The notes beneath the pieces were generated by a model that was not told the DNA's origin, did no database searches, and was given only the letters and a program-made list of their open reading frames with translations. 13,511 nt of DNA from Spirochaetia bacterium (GTDB taxonomy: Bacteria; Spirochaetota; Spirochaetia; Treponematales; Rectinemataceae): contig JAJTBL010000017.1 of NCBI GenBank assembly GCA_021286925.1, forward strand, positions 1 to 13,511. The letters are read 5' to 3'. Position numbers and translations under genes: made by a program. How positions within the stretch are numbered: the first letter of the stretch is position 1; the number at the start of each line of letters is the position of its first letter. Positions 1 through 6,710 of the stretch are shown here, piece by piece.

Positions 1-154
1 CGCGGTTGTCTGCCGGAACTTCTGGCGTTTTCTGCCTGCTGCTCCGCACAGCAAAAAAAATGATTGCGGCGATAACGCCGATTCCGATTACCCAGGACAC
101 GATATTCCACCAGGGAAAGCTGTATCCCATGCCATATCCATAGAATCCTCGCAT
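1..154 (-). CDS. Small membrane protein, N-terminal part (runs off left edge)
   Basis: Reading leftward from an ATG at 154-152 gives an open frame of 51 codons that continues past the window edge. A strong ribosome binding site (GGAGGA, plus-strand tcctcc at 161-166) lies in front. The protein starts with a Gly/Tyr/aromatic-rich stretch (MRGFYGYGMGYSFPWW), then has one hydrophobic helix of about 20 residues (roughly 18-36), then a basic/polar segment (RSSRQK). This layout is like short single-helix proteins that carry a C-terminal SHOCT domain, but that domain would lie outside the window, so the family is a guess. It is transcribed in the same direction as the pantothenate kinase operon but is separated from it by 182 bases with its own possible promoter. 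Confidence 0.7.
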   Translation of the reverse strand, partial: MRGFYGYGMGYSFPWWNIVSWVIGIGVIAAIIFFAVRSSRQKTPEVPADNR

Positions 155-184
155 TGGTTTTCCTCCATGCATTTATGAGTGCTA

Positions 185-212
185 CTAATAATAAATGCAA
201 ATTTCATGCCAA
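185..212 (-). promoter_or_regulatory. Possible promoter of the small membrane protein
   Basis: On the minus strand TTGGCA (207-212) and TATTAG (185-190) are separated by 16 bases in AT-rich DNA. This puts the start of transcription about 10-15 bases upstream of the ribosome binding site. The -10 match is only moderate (4 of 6). In such AT-rich sequence chance matches are common. Confidence 0.35.
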
Positions 213-336
213 TTACAAAGAATTCTTAATTATTTATATTATAAAGAATTGTAAAAGCAGCCCGACAAGACGTCATGCGGTATGAGAGAAAAGGTCACTC
301 ATGCGGGAAAAAAGTGCGCTTGCTTTTGGGGTAATT

Positions 337-1146
337 TCAGCAGATATACAGCGCGGCGCCCAAGGCAGTCGCATACTGCGCAAGGTCCGGCACGATAAAG
401 CGGACGCCATAAATCGGGTACAGGCTGTCCAGGACCTGCCTGGCCATCGGAATCTGCATCGTATTTCCGACAACAACAATGGCAGGATCATTTTCAGCGC
501 GTGCAGCCAGAATAGCGAGCATGCCGACCGTTTGAAAGACCATGTTGACAATCCCTGCGGAAATATCATCAGGGCTCGGGCGATCCGCCATTTTGCCGAA
601 ATTGGACGCGGTCGCGTTCTGCGGCAATGAACCGACAGCCCGTGAGGAAATGTCGCCGATGGTCAGGTCGACGCCTTCCACCTTGCCGCGAGAAGCCGAC
701 TGCGCGAGGTTGTCAAAGTCGCTGATGCCCACCAGGGCCTTGCCAAGCCCGAGAATAGTACCGCCGCCAACTCCCGAGCCGCCCAAGTGGCGCGCGTTCC
801 GCCCTTCGGCATGGACGATGGCGGTGCCGGTACCGACGGAGACCACCAGAGCCCGCTCTGCGCCGGAAAGCTTCAAACCGCCGAGGCCGATCGCCTGAAA
901 TTCTTCGACATGTTCAGCCTTGATACCAAGCACATCATCCTTGATAAAGGTGGAACCCACACCAGTGACCGCGAGCCGTTTGATATCCTGGATTTTTATG
1001 CCGGCTACTGAAATGAACTTGCCGATTGCGCCGGCCGCTGAAGCGACCGGGTCGTTGGCCTTGACAGTCGTGTATATGATTTCATTGCATTGGCCGAGAC
1101 CAACGATTTTCGTTGTCGTTCCGCCGATATCGATTCCGATGGTCAT
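337..1146 (-). CDS. coaW: Type II pantothenate kinase
   Basis: A 269-residue protein of the type II (CoaW/Fumble-like) pantothenate kinase family, which phosphorylates pantothenate with ATP in the first step of coenzyme A synthesis. The N-terminal phosphate-binding loop is GIDIGGTTTKI (4-14). The likely catalytic glutamate is in HVEEFQAIGLGG (E81/E82). SVGTGT (103-108) and the glycine-rich GGSGVGGGTILGL (122-134) follow, with VVVGNTM near 224-230 and YATALGAAL near the C-terminus. Length matches the family. The ATG is preceded by AAGGAG. It lies 21 bases after galU and is the last gene of the five-gene run. Type II enzymes are typically insensitive to CoA feedback; that is family knowledge and cannot be read here. 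I see no clear terminator downstream. Confidence 0.93.
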   Translation of the reverse strand: MTIGIDIGGTTTKIVGLGQCNEIIYTTVKANDPVASAAGAIGKFISVAGIKIQDIKRLAVTGVGSTFIKDDVLGIKAEHVEEFQAIGLGGLKLSGAERALVVSVGTGTAIVHAEGRNARHLGGSGVGGGTILGLGKALVGISDFDNLAQSASRGKVEGVDLTIGDISSRAVGSLPQNATASNFGKMADRPSPDDISAGIVNMVFQTVGMLAILAARAENDPAIVVVGNTMQIPMARQVLDSLYPIYGVRFIVPDLAQYATALGAALYIC

Positions 1147-1167
1147 GGGAAAAACTCCTTGTCCGGT

Positions 1168-2004
1168 TCAGCGCATGGATTGAAAAAACTTCACGAGCAC
1201 CGGTTTGAGCTGCGGATCGTGCGCCGCGTTGTAGAGAATGGCTTCCAGATAGCCTGCAGGATCGCCGGTATCGAGACGGGTGCCTTCAACACGGCAATAG
1301 GCTACCTTGTCCGCTTCAATCATTCGATCGAGGGCGTAGCTATGGTAGTATTCGCCGCTTTTGTGCTGTGCCCAGCCTTCTTCGAGCTTATCGAAAAATT
1401 CTGGGGTGTAGAGATATCTGCCGATCGAAACTTCATGGCTCGGCTCTTTTCCGACAGCCGGTTTTTCGATGAAGCCTTGCACACCGACACCGTCCGATTT
1501 GGGGTCGACAACGCCATAACGCGACACATCGCCCGGCTCATGAATGGTAGCGAGGACGCATTTTCCTGTCTTTTCATAGATCGAAATAAGCTGGCGCGCG
1601 AGCGGAACAGTGCCGAGATGAAGGTCGTCAGGATACGCAACCACGCAGGGCTCATTGCCCACCAGGTTTTTAACCTGCAGGAGGGCATGGCCGGTGCCTT
1701 TCATTTCAGTCTGCCGTACAAAAGACACGGAAGCTTCAGGCGGCTGGATAAGTGCGAGTTTGTCCTGTTTGCCTTCTTTCAGAAAGATCGATTCAAGTTC
1801 GATTTCACGGTCAAAGTAGTCTTCGAGCGCTTTCTTCCTTCGGGAAGAAATAATGATGATATCGTTAATTCCTGACGCTACAAATTCATCGACAATATAG
1901 GCAATGCTCGGCTTGAGACCGACGGGAAGAAGTTCCTTGGCAACGGTTTTTGTAGCTGGCAGGAATCGGGTTCCATAGCCAGCGGCGACGATGATTCCTT
2001 TCAT
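1168..2004 (-). CDS. galU: UTP--glucose-1-phosphate uridylyltransferase (GalU-type)
   Basis: A 278-residue nucleotidyltransferase that should make UDP-glucose from UTP and glucose-1-phosphate. The N-terminal signature is clear: AAGYGTRFLPATKTVAKELLP, then KPSIAYIVDEFVASGI. FVRQTEMKGTGHALL and the metal/sugar-site YPDD follow in the middle, with GRYLYTPEFF and LDTGDPAGYLEAIL near the end. The ATG at 2004 is chosen because it starts directly at the conserved MKGIIVAAG; an upstream TTG at 2040 would add 12 non-conserved residues. The ribosome binding site is weak (AGGT, about 12 bases away). The usual GGEIQLTDA segment is replaced by SGEYYHSYALDR, so it is a variant of the family and activity on other sugar phosphates is possible. 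It lies 54 bases after the DUF362 gene and 21 before coaW. Confidence 0.9.
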   Translation of the reverse strand: MKGIIVAAGYGTRFLPATKTVAKELLPVGLKPSIAYIVDEFVASGINDIIIISSRRKKALEDYFDREIELESIFLKEGKQDKLALIQPPEASVSFVRQTEMKGTGHALLQVKNLVGNEPCVVAYPDDLHLGTVPLARQLISIYEKTGKCVLATIHEPGDVSRYGVVDPKSDGVGVQGFIEKPAVGKEPSHEVSIGRYLYTPEFFDKLEEGWAQHKSGEYYHSYALDRMIEADKVAYCRVEGTRLDTGDPAGYLEAILYNAAHDPQLKPVLVKFFQSMR

Positions 2005-2058
2005 GGGGGAAAGTTTACCTGCATTCGGCAGGTCTGGCAAGCCACTTTAGCCAACCAG

Positions 2059-4065
2059 CTAATGCCGACAGCCGAAGGCTTCGTCTTCATCATGAATGCC
2101 CAGAATTTCCGGCAGCCATGTGGGATAGCCTATCAGCAAGGTTTTTATCATCACCTTGACCGCATCTTTACCGGAAGGTTCACTTGATGGCGAAATCTGA
2201 TCAAGCTTTTTCCTTCGCCGGCGTTTCGCTTCGGCGACAATGGCGAAAGGCACTTCGAAGGAATGCAGTATCAAAATGCCGATAAAGATGGAAAACAACA
2301 GCGACGGCGGGACTCCATGAAGCAAGCCAAAGAGCGCCAGAAAGCCGGCGCAAAGCGGCGCGATAGTAATCAACGCGGTCAACACTGCCTGGGCGCGGTA
2401 GAGAGCTTTTGGAATTCTGTTGGGAATGAAGGTTCCCGTCAGAGAAGCGAGCAGTGAGTCATCTTCAAATCGAAGCTGACGTTTCAGGGTTTTAGGATCT
2501 GTCCTGGAAGGGACGGAAAGCGCCTGCCAGGAGGGCGTTGCGTGAGTTTCAGCTCCAGGTTCAGCGGTAGTTGCCGCTGAATCGAGGACCGGAAAATCCA
2601 TGTCGAGCATCGCCCCCGCTTTGAGGAGTTTCCGGCGTGTGCGCCTTGTCTCGAGCAAAGCTTTGACAAACAACGGGAAATGGCGGTTTCTTAAACTCAA
2701 TATTGCACAACGCGACTTCGTCAGTTTGTGCAAGGCTGCGTGCGGAGCATTGGCGAGAGGCATGCACCCAGCGACATACTGGTCGCAGATTCCGGAAATC
2801 GATTTCGTACAACTTCCAACGCAGAGCTTATACCCTTTCAGCGCGGCAATATCCTGAACCGAATATTTTTTGCCCGAAGCGTCCAGCCAGTATCCATCGA
2901 TGCCGCTGCCAATAAGAATTGTGCCCTGCTGTGCTGAGCTTTTTCCCTCAGTTATGAGCATCTCGAAGGCAAACCGCATTGTCGCGACACAACCGCCCCT
3001 GCATCTGGCTTCTATCGCCCGGACATCCATATCGGCATTTTCAGGATTGTCGGATCCATGCTTATCGATGCCGTAGAGCACGCGAATGTTGGGAAAATGT
3101 CGAATAATTCGATCTGAAAGGAGGGAAAAATCGGGACTCGAAAAGCCATTGGCAGGCGCTGCTTCGCCAATAATTCGAACTTTATCGTCATTGAAACCGA
3201 GTTCATCAGCGATGGTCAGCAGCGGAATGCTTTTCGGGTCAAAGCCCATGAAGCGGACCGCGGCTCTGTCAGTTTCCACCGGATTGCTGCCCGCGATGAG
3301 CATGTTCGAATTGACAGGATACACCGGCGCGGGGCAGGGACCATTGCCGCCGACTATACCATCGATCAGGGTCAAATCCGGCTTTATCAGGTACATCATC
3401 TCAACAAGCTTTCGATTGATATCATAGTGATGTGCGTGCTGGCGCTCGTTGTACGGAATGATGCCCATGGAATTTTTAAAACCGAGGGTCACCCCGGTGT
3501 AGAGATTGGTCTTAAGTTTGGGGACTGAAATGTAAAAGACCTCCCCCCGTGCGACTTTTCCGAAGGTATCCGGAATATACAAGGTTCGTGACACCCGGGC
3601 TTTGGGCAAAAGATATAATTCGCAAGGGCGTTCCTCCAGCACAACCAACTTACAGCCGCGCTTTTTCGCGAGCCGGTCAAGTCCTGAAATCGCAAAAGAA
3701 GCGCGCGTCGGAGACCCTCTGCCTGAAGATTCCGCAATGGTTATCGTATCGGTATATTGCTTCAGCCACAGCACCAGCGCGTCGATGACCCGCGGATCCG
3801 TTGTTTCGGGGAACTCGGGCTCGACGGTACCGATATTTGAATACACGATAACGAGATTCGGCTTTATGACGACCGGCTTGCCGCGAATTTTCGAAACAAT
3901 CCCCTCATGAGCGTCAAGTTTTTCGAGCAGAGAAAAAACCGCATTTCGAATCGCTGCAACTTCAGGAAGCGCTTCCCATGCAGGCGTTCCATATTCTTTT
4001 GGAAGCGCAACACAGGCATTTTTATAGTCCAGCGCCGGAAGCTTTTCAAAAACAACCGTGCTCAT
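2059..4065 (-). CDS. DUF362 family protein with C-terminal membrane anchor
   Basis: A 668-residue protein. Residues about 60-300 look like DUF362: RGKPVVIKPNLV (61-72), a TIAESSGRGS segment (109-118), VPKLKTN (181-187), GFKNSMG (195-201) and LTLIDGIVGGNGPCPAP (231-247). Residues 300-450 hold cysteines in an ordered pattern: C355-x3-C359, C415-x3-C419, then C427 and C434. A charged/Pro-Ser linker follows. Two hydrophobic helices (about 560-582 and 587-611), a basic stretch RRRRKK and a short tail ending in GYPTWLPEILGI complete it. DUF362 proteins are often linked to iron-sulfur proteins, but I see no classical ferredoxin CxxCxxC motif. The ATG at 4065 is 4 bases after the AOR stop; a TTG at 4089 inside AOR would add 8 residues. 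The tight spacing suggests co-translation with AOR, so a redox, anchoring or assembly role is inferred, not shown. Confidence 0.85.
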   Translation of the reverse strand: MSTVVFEKLPALDYKNACVALPKEYGTPAWEALPEVAAIRNAVFSLLEKLDAHEGIVSKIRGKPVVIKPNLVIVYSNIGTVEPEFPETTDPRVIDALVLWLKQYTDTITIAESSGRGSPTRASFAISGLDRLAKKRGCKLVVLEERPCELYLLPKARVSRTLYIPDTFGKVARGEVFYISVPKLKTNLYTGVTLGFKNSMGIIPYNERQHAHHYDINRKLVEMMYLIKPDLTLIDGIVGGNGPCPAPVYPVNSNMLIAGSNPVETDRAAVRFMGFDPKSIPLLTIADELGFNDDKVRIIGEAAPANGFSSPDFSLLSDRIIRHFPNIRVLYGIDKHGSDNPENADMDVRAIEARCRGGCVATMRFAFEMLITEGKSSAQQGTILIGSGIDGYWLDASGKKYSVQDIAALKGYKLCVGSCTKSISGICDQYVAGCMPLANAPHAALHKLTKSRCAILSLRNRHFPLFVKALLETRRTRRKLLKAGAMLDMDFPVLDSAATTAEPGAETHATPSWQALSVPSRTDPKTLKRQLRFEDDSLLASLTGTFIPNRIPKALYRAQAVLTALITIAPLCAGFLALFGLLHGVPPSLLFSIFIGILILHSFEVPFAIVAEAKRRRRKKLDQISPSSEPSGKDAVKVMIKTLLIGYPTWLPEILGIHDEDEAFGCRH

Positions 4066-4069
4066 ATGC

Positions 4070-6064
4070 TTATAAACCAAGACGCTCAAGCGTCTGCTTC
4101 AGCGGGACGCCATTGCTTTCATCCCAGCCCATCTCTCGCCAATACAAGCTGACCATTTCCGGAATCGGTACTTGTTTTCCTCGCAAAGCCCCAGCAGAGA
4201 GCGGCGGCTTGCCTTGCAGCCGAAGCGGAATAAAATTCGCGGTCGGATCCACACCATGTTTCAGGTTGAACAGCTGGCGCAGTGTCTGCGCCCTTCTGCC
4301 AATTTCCATATATTCATCAGGGCTGCGGTTCAAACCGGTTGCCGCGTTGAGCATCTCGAAAAGATCCCAATTCTTTACGCCGGTAATCATCGCGAAAAGA
4401 CAACCGCCTGCCATGTCGGCAAGCTGTTTGTACAATGTCGAAGCGACAGCTTTTCTGGCTTCCTCTGCCGTCGCCTTATACTCGGTCTCTTTCAGATACA
4501 TCTGCGGAACCGCGGGCGCCCAGGAAACCTTTGTCCAAAGTCGCATAACGTTATAATAAACATCGGCGGCTATTGTGTGGCGGCCTGGTGTCGGATCGGC
4601 TGAAAACGCGACGCCCATCAAAGGATCCATGCGCGAATCATGCATTCCCGGCTCCTGGCCGCCTGCATGAATCGCAAATGCGCTGAGATCTTTGCCGGTA
4701 AGTTCTGAAAGGCGTTCCGCTGCTTTTTTTGTTCCATCGGCAAAAATCGCGCCGACCCCTTCCCGATTCGCCATTTTTTTCAGTAGCTGAATGATCGCTT
4801 CGCTGCTGCCCCATCGCAGATCCAGCCCTTCCAGCTGTTGTTCCGCAAGAATGCCCCGTTCGCAGCACTCGATGGCGAAAGCAATGGTAGAGCCTGCTGA
4901 AATTGTGTCGAGCCCGCTTCGATTGCAGATATCGTTGCAGATAAAAATCGAATTTTCATCATCATTCAGGCACAGAGGGCCGAAGGCGGCATGTGTTTCA
5001 TATTCTGGCTTGTGCGTATGAGAAAGGCCTGTATCTTTCCCTCCCCTGTTTTCGATAATACCGTTGACGTCGCAGATGCCGCCGCAGCCGATAACGCAGG
5101 AATAGCAGAAATACTTTTTCGTCTCCCGATCGGTTACCCAGTGTGCGTTGATATGTTCATATTTTTCTTTCGGAAAATCCTTGATAGTGCCGGCCCAGTT
5201 TTTTATCGGCGTATCACCGTTGACTATACCGCCGGTGTTGTTATAGATAGTTCCCCACTTTTTAAAAAACGCGGTACTCAAAATTCCATTCAATCTGAAT
5301 ACGATGGGCAGACCGAGCATTTTTCCGAGAAGATCCAGCTGCCGATAGCTCACAAATTTCGGCACATTGGATTTTTTAACCCGCTCTGAAAAGCGCGAAG
5401 AAAGTTCGCGCATTTTTTCAGGATTTGCGCAGCCGATTTTTTTATTGCCGGCGAGCACCAGCGCTTTCAGCCGTTTCGATCCCATGACTGCGCCGACGCC
5501 GGACCGTGCTGCATAACGCCCTCCATCATTTGAGATGCCAGAAATCAGCGAAAGCTTTTCAGCGGCATAACCGATCGCGGCGACCGCAGGCTTTTTCTGC
5601 CCCTTCCATTGTGCCTTGATCGCCAGTTCGGTTTCTATCGCGTCCTTGCCCCATAACTCAGCTGCCGGCTCTAGGCGGGGGCCCTCAGCATCACAGATGA
5701 ACAATACCGGCGCGGGCGAGATGCCTTTGAAAAAAATGCCGTCATATCCGCATTGCTTGATCGCCGGAGACAAGTTGCCGCCGCAATTGGAATCCCCCCA
5801 GCCGCCAGTCAGCGGCGATTTGCAGGCAACCATCCATCTGCCAGTCACCAGCGATCCTGTGCCGGTCAGCGCGCCGGTCATGAAGGCTAAAATATTATCA
5901 GGCCCCAGTGGATCGGCACCGGCTGGAATTTCGTCCAGCAGTACTCGCGCCGCCAGTCCGATTCCGCCCATATAATCGCGATATATCGAATCAGAAAGCG
6001 TCCGTTCTTCAAAGGAGCCGGATGCAAGATCCACCAATAGAATTTTGCCCATATTGTTTATCAT
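4070..6064 (-). CDS. aor: Aldehyde:ferredoxin oxidoreductase family tungsten/molybdenum enzyme
   Basis: A 664-residue member of the AOR family. These cytoplasmic enzymes carry a bis-pyranopterin tungsten (or Mo) cofactor and one 4Fe-4S cluster, and oxidise aldehydes to acids, or run in reverse, with ferredoxin. The N-terminal fold MGKILLVDLASG is typical. Pyranopterin-binding segments include GRWMVACKSPLTGGWGDSNC (75-94) and EYETHAAFGPLC (354-365). Cluster cysteines are C320, C323 and C327 (FCYSCVIGC), with the distant fourth likely C555 (AGGCLFA). HAGGQEPGMHDSR (466-478) lies near the active site in relatives. The ATG at 6064 has GGGAGG 7-8 bases upstream, favouring it over a TTG at 6100. 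Length fits AOR and also BamB-like members, so the substrate cannot be named. No ferredoxin or pterin-synthesis gene is in the window. Confidence 0.93.
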   Translation of the reverse strand: MINNMGKILLVDLASGSFEERTLSDSIYRDYMGGIGLAARVLLDEIPAGADPLGPDNILAFMTGALTGTGSLVTGRWMVACKSPLTGGWGDSNCGGNLSPAIKQCGYDGIFFKGISPAPVLFICDAEGPRLEPAAELWGKDAIETELAIKAQWKGQKKPAVAAIGYAAEKLSLISGISNDGGRYAARSGVGAVMGSKRLKALVLAGNKKIGCANPEKMRELSSRFSERVKKSNVPKFVSYRQLDLLGKMLGLPIVFRLNGILSTAFFKKWGTIYNNTGGIVNGDTPIKNWAGTIKDFPKEKYEHINAHWVTDRETKKYFCYSCVIGCGGICDVNGIIENRGGKDTGLSHTHKPEYETHAAFGPLCLNDDENSIFICNDICNRSGLDTISAGSTIAFAIECCERGILAEQQLEGLDLRWGSSEAIIQLLKKMANREGVGAIFADGTKKAAERLSELTGKDLSAFAIHAGGQEPGMHDSRMDPLMGVAFSADPTPGRHTIAADVYYNVMRLWTKVSWAPAVPQMYLKETEYKATAEEARKAVASTLYKQLADMAGGCLFAMITGVKNWDLFEMLNAATGLNRSPDEYMEIGRRAQTLRQLFNLKHGVDPTANFIPLRLQGKPPLSAGALRGKQVPIPEMVSLYWREMGWDESNGVPLKQTLERLGL

Positions 6065-6115
6065 TGAAGGCCTCCCATTTTCTGTATCGGCACCCCGCAA
6101 TACCTCACAAGCATG

Positions 6116-6451
6116 TCAGGAAAGAAAATCCTCCCGCTGCGGCGTAAATACATCCAGAAGCCGGCCCTTGGCATGGCAGATGACATAATGAAGTTTGTCG
6201 GGCTGAACATAAATGCTGTCACCGCTTTTCATCAGATAGCTGACACCTTCAACGCAAAAATCGAATTCACCCTCAATGCAATAGGTTATCTGCTCATGAA
6301 AGTGCTTATGTTCGGGAGCCTTGGCGCCTGTTTCAAAAAACACTTCGACCATCATCATTTTGCTGTCATGCGCTCGGATTTTTCTGAAAATATGTCCAAG
6401 CTCGATACTATCCGTTTTGATTTCTTTGTCCGGGAAAAATATTTTTTCCAT
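6116..6451 (-). CDS. Small single-domain cupin protein
   Basis: A 111-residue single-domain cupin. Motif 1 is visible as G42-AKAPE-H48-K-H50-F-H52-E53 followed by G61, and motif 2 as G77-DSIYVQ-P84-DKL-H88, so a metal site made from His48/His50 (or His52), Glu53 or Gln54, and His88 is likely. Such proteins range from isomerases and dioxygenases to ligand sensors, so no reaction is assigned. The start is well supported by GGAGGCAGGTA directly before the ATG. It is the first gene after the promoter at 6492-6520 and is followed after 51 bases by the AOR gene, so it may act on or sense a compound related to AOR metabolism (inference). No helix-turn-helix is present, so it is not a complete regulator by itself. 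Confidence 0.88.
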   Translation of the reverse strand: MEKIFFPDKEIKTDSIELGHIFRKIRAHDSKMMMVEVFFETGAKAPEHKHFHEQITYCIEGEFDFCVEGVSYLMKSGDSIYVQPDKLHYVICHAKGRLLDVFTPQREDFLS

Positions 6452-6488
6452 TACCTGCCTCCATGATAATCACAGCCTGGCTTGTATC

Positions 6489-6517
6489 TTGACTATAGCA
6501 CCAGTATCTGACAAAAT
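6489..6517 (+). promoter_or_regulatory. Possible promoter for the mini-ORF and MFS transporter
   Basis: TTGACT (6489-6494) and CAAAAT (6512-6517) are 17 bases apart; the -35 matches 5 of 6 and the -10 matches 4 of 6. Transcription would start near 6524, just ahead of the AAAGGAG site at 6533. It occupies almost the same bases as the divergent operon promoter. Confidence 0.4.
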
Positions 6518-6520
6518 AAA
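6492..6520 (-). promoter_or_regulatory. Extended -10 promoter for the cupin-AOR-DUF362-galU-coaW operon
   Basis: On the minus strand a TATAGT box (6492-6497) is preceded by TGC (6498-6500), giving an extended -10 element. TTTATT at 6515-6520 is a weak -35 at 17 bases. The predicted transcript starts near 6485, about 35 bases before the cupin ATG and its GGAGG site. It overlaps the divergent promoter of the mini-ORF/MFS unit. Confidence 0.5.
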
Positions 6521-6548
6521 CTAAATTCATTGAAAGGAGTATAGAGCT

Positions 6549-6599
6549 ATGACAAGAACCACCAATGTATCCACAACAGCTGATTTCAGGTCTGTCTGA
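6549..6599 (+). CDS. 16-residue Thr-rich mini-ORF, possible leader peptide
   Basis: An ATG at 6549 is preceded by a strong ribosome binding site (AAAGGAG, 6533-6539, 9 bases away) and opens a 16-codon frame, MTRTTNVSTTADFRSV, ending in TGA. Five of its first ten residues are threonine. It would be the first frame on the transcript from the promoter at 6489-6517. It lies 111 bases before the MFS ATG, which has no clear ribosome binding site of its own. This arrangement is like leader peptides that control resistance or transport genes by translation, but no decisive alternative stem-loops were found. It could also be the remnant of a decayed start region. The strong RBS is seen; translation and function are inferred. 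Confidence 0.4.
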   Translation: MTRTTNVSTTADFRSV

Positions 6600-6650
6600 G
6601 GCTCTGAAGTACTCCACCCCACGTTCAGCGCATTCCAGACACTTCGTTTT

Positions 6651-6674
6651 TCATGACCTTGAAAAAAGTCATGA
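6651..6674. repeat. Inverted repeat TCATGAC-N10-GTCATGA
   Basis: Seven-base perfect arms (6651-6657 and 6668-6674) are separated by 10 bases, between the mini-ORF and the MFS start. The spacing and symmetry would suit a dimeric regulator's operator, or a weak RNA hairpin in the leader. A chance repeat is not excluded. Confidence 0.35.
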
Positions 6675-6710
6675 GCAGTCACGCGTCTTACACGCAAAGC
6701 AAAAATTATT

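Noticed and set aside
273..569. 98-codon minus-strand frame overlapping the 3' end of the pantothenate kinase gene
   Set aside because: It lies in another frame of the same strand within a conserved gene and has no independent support.
1090..1875. Long open frame (261 codons) on the plus strand opposite galU
   Set aside because: It is antisense to a clearly conserved gene, has no family features, and its composition follows the codon pattern of galU.
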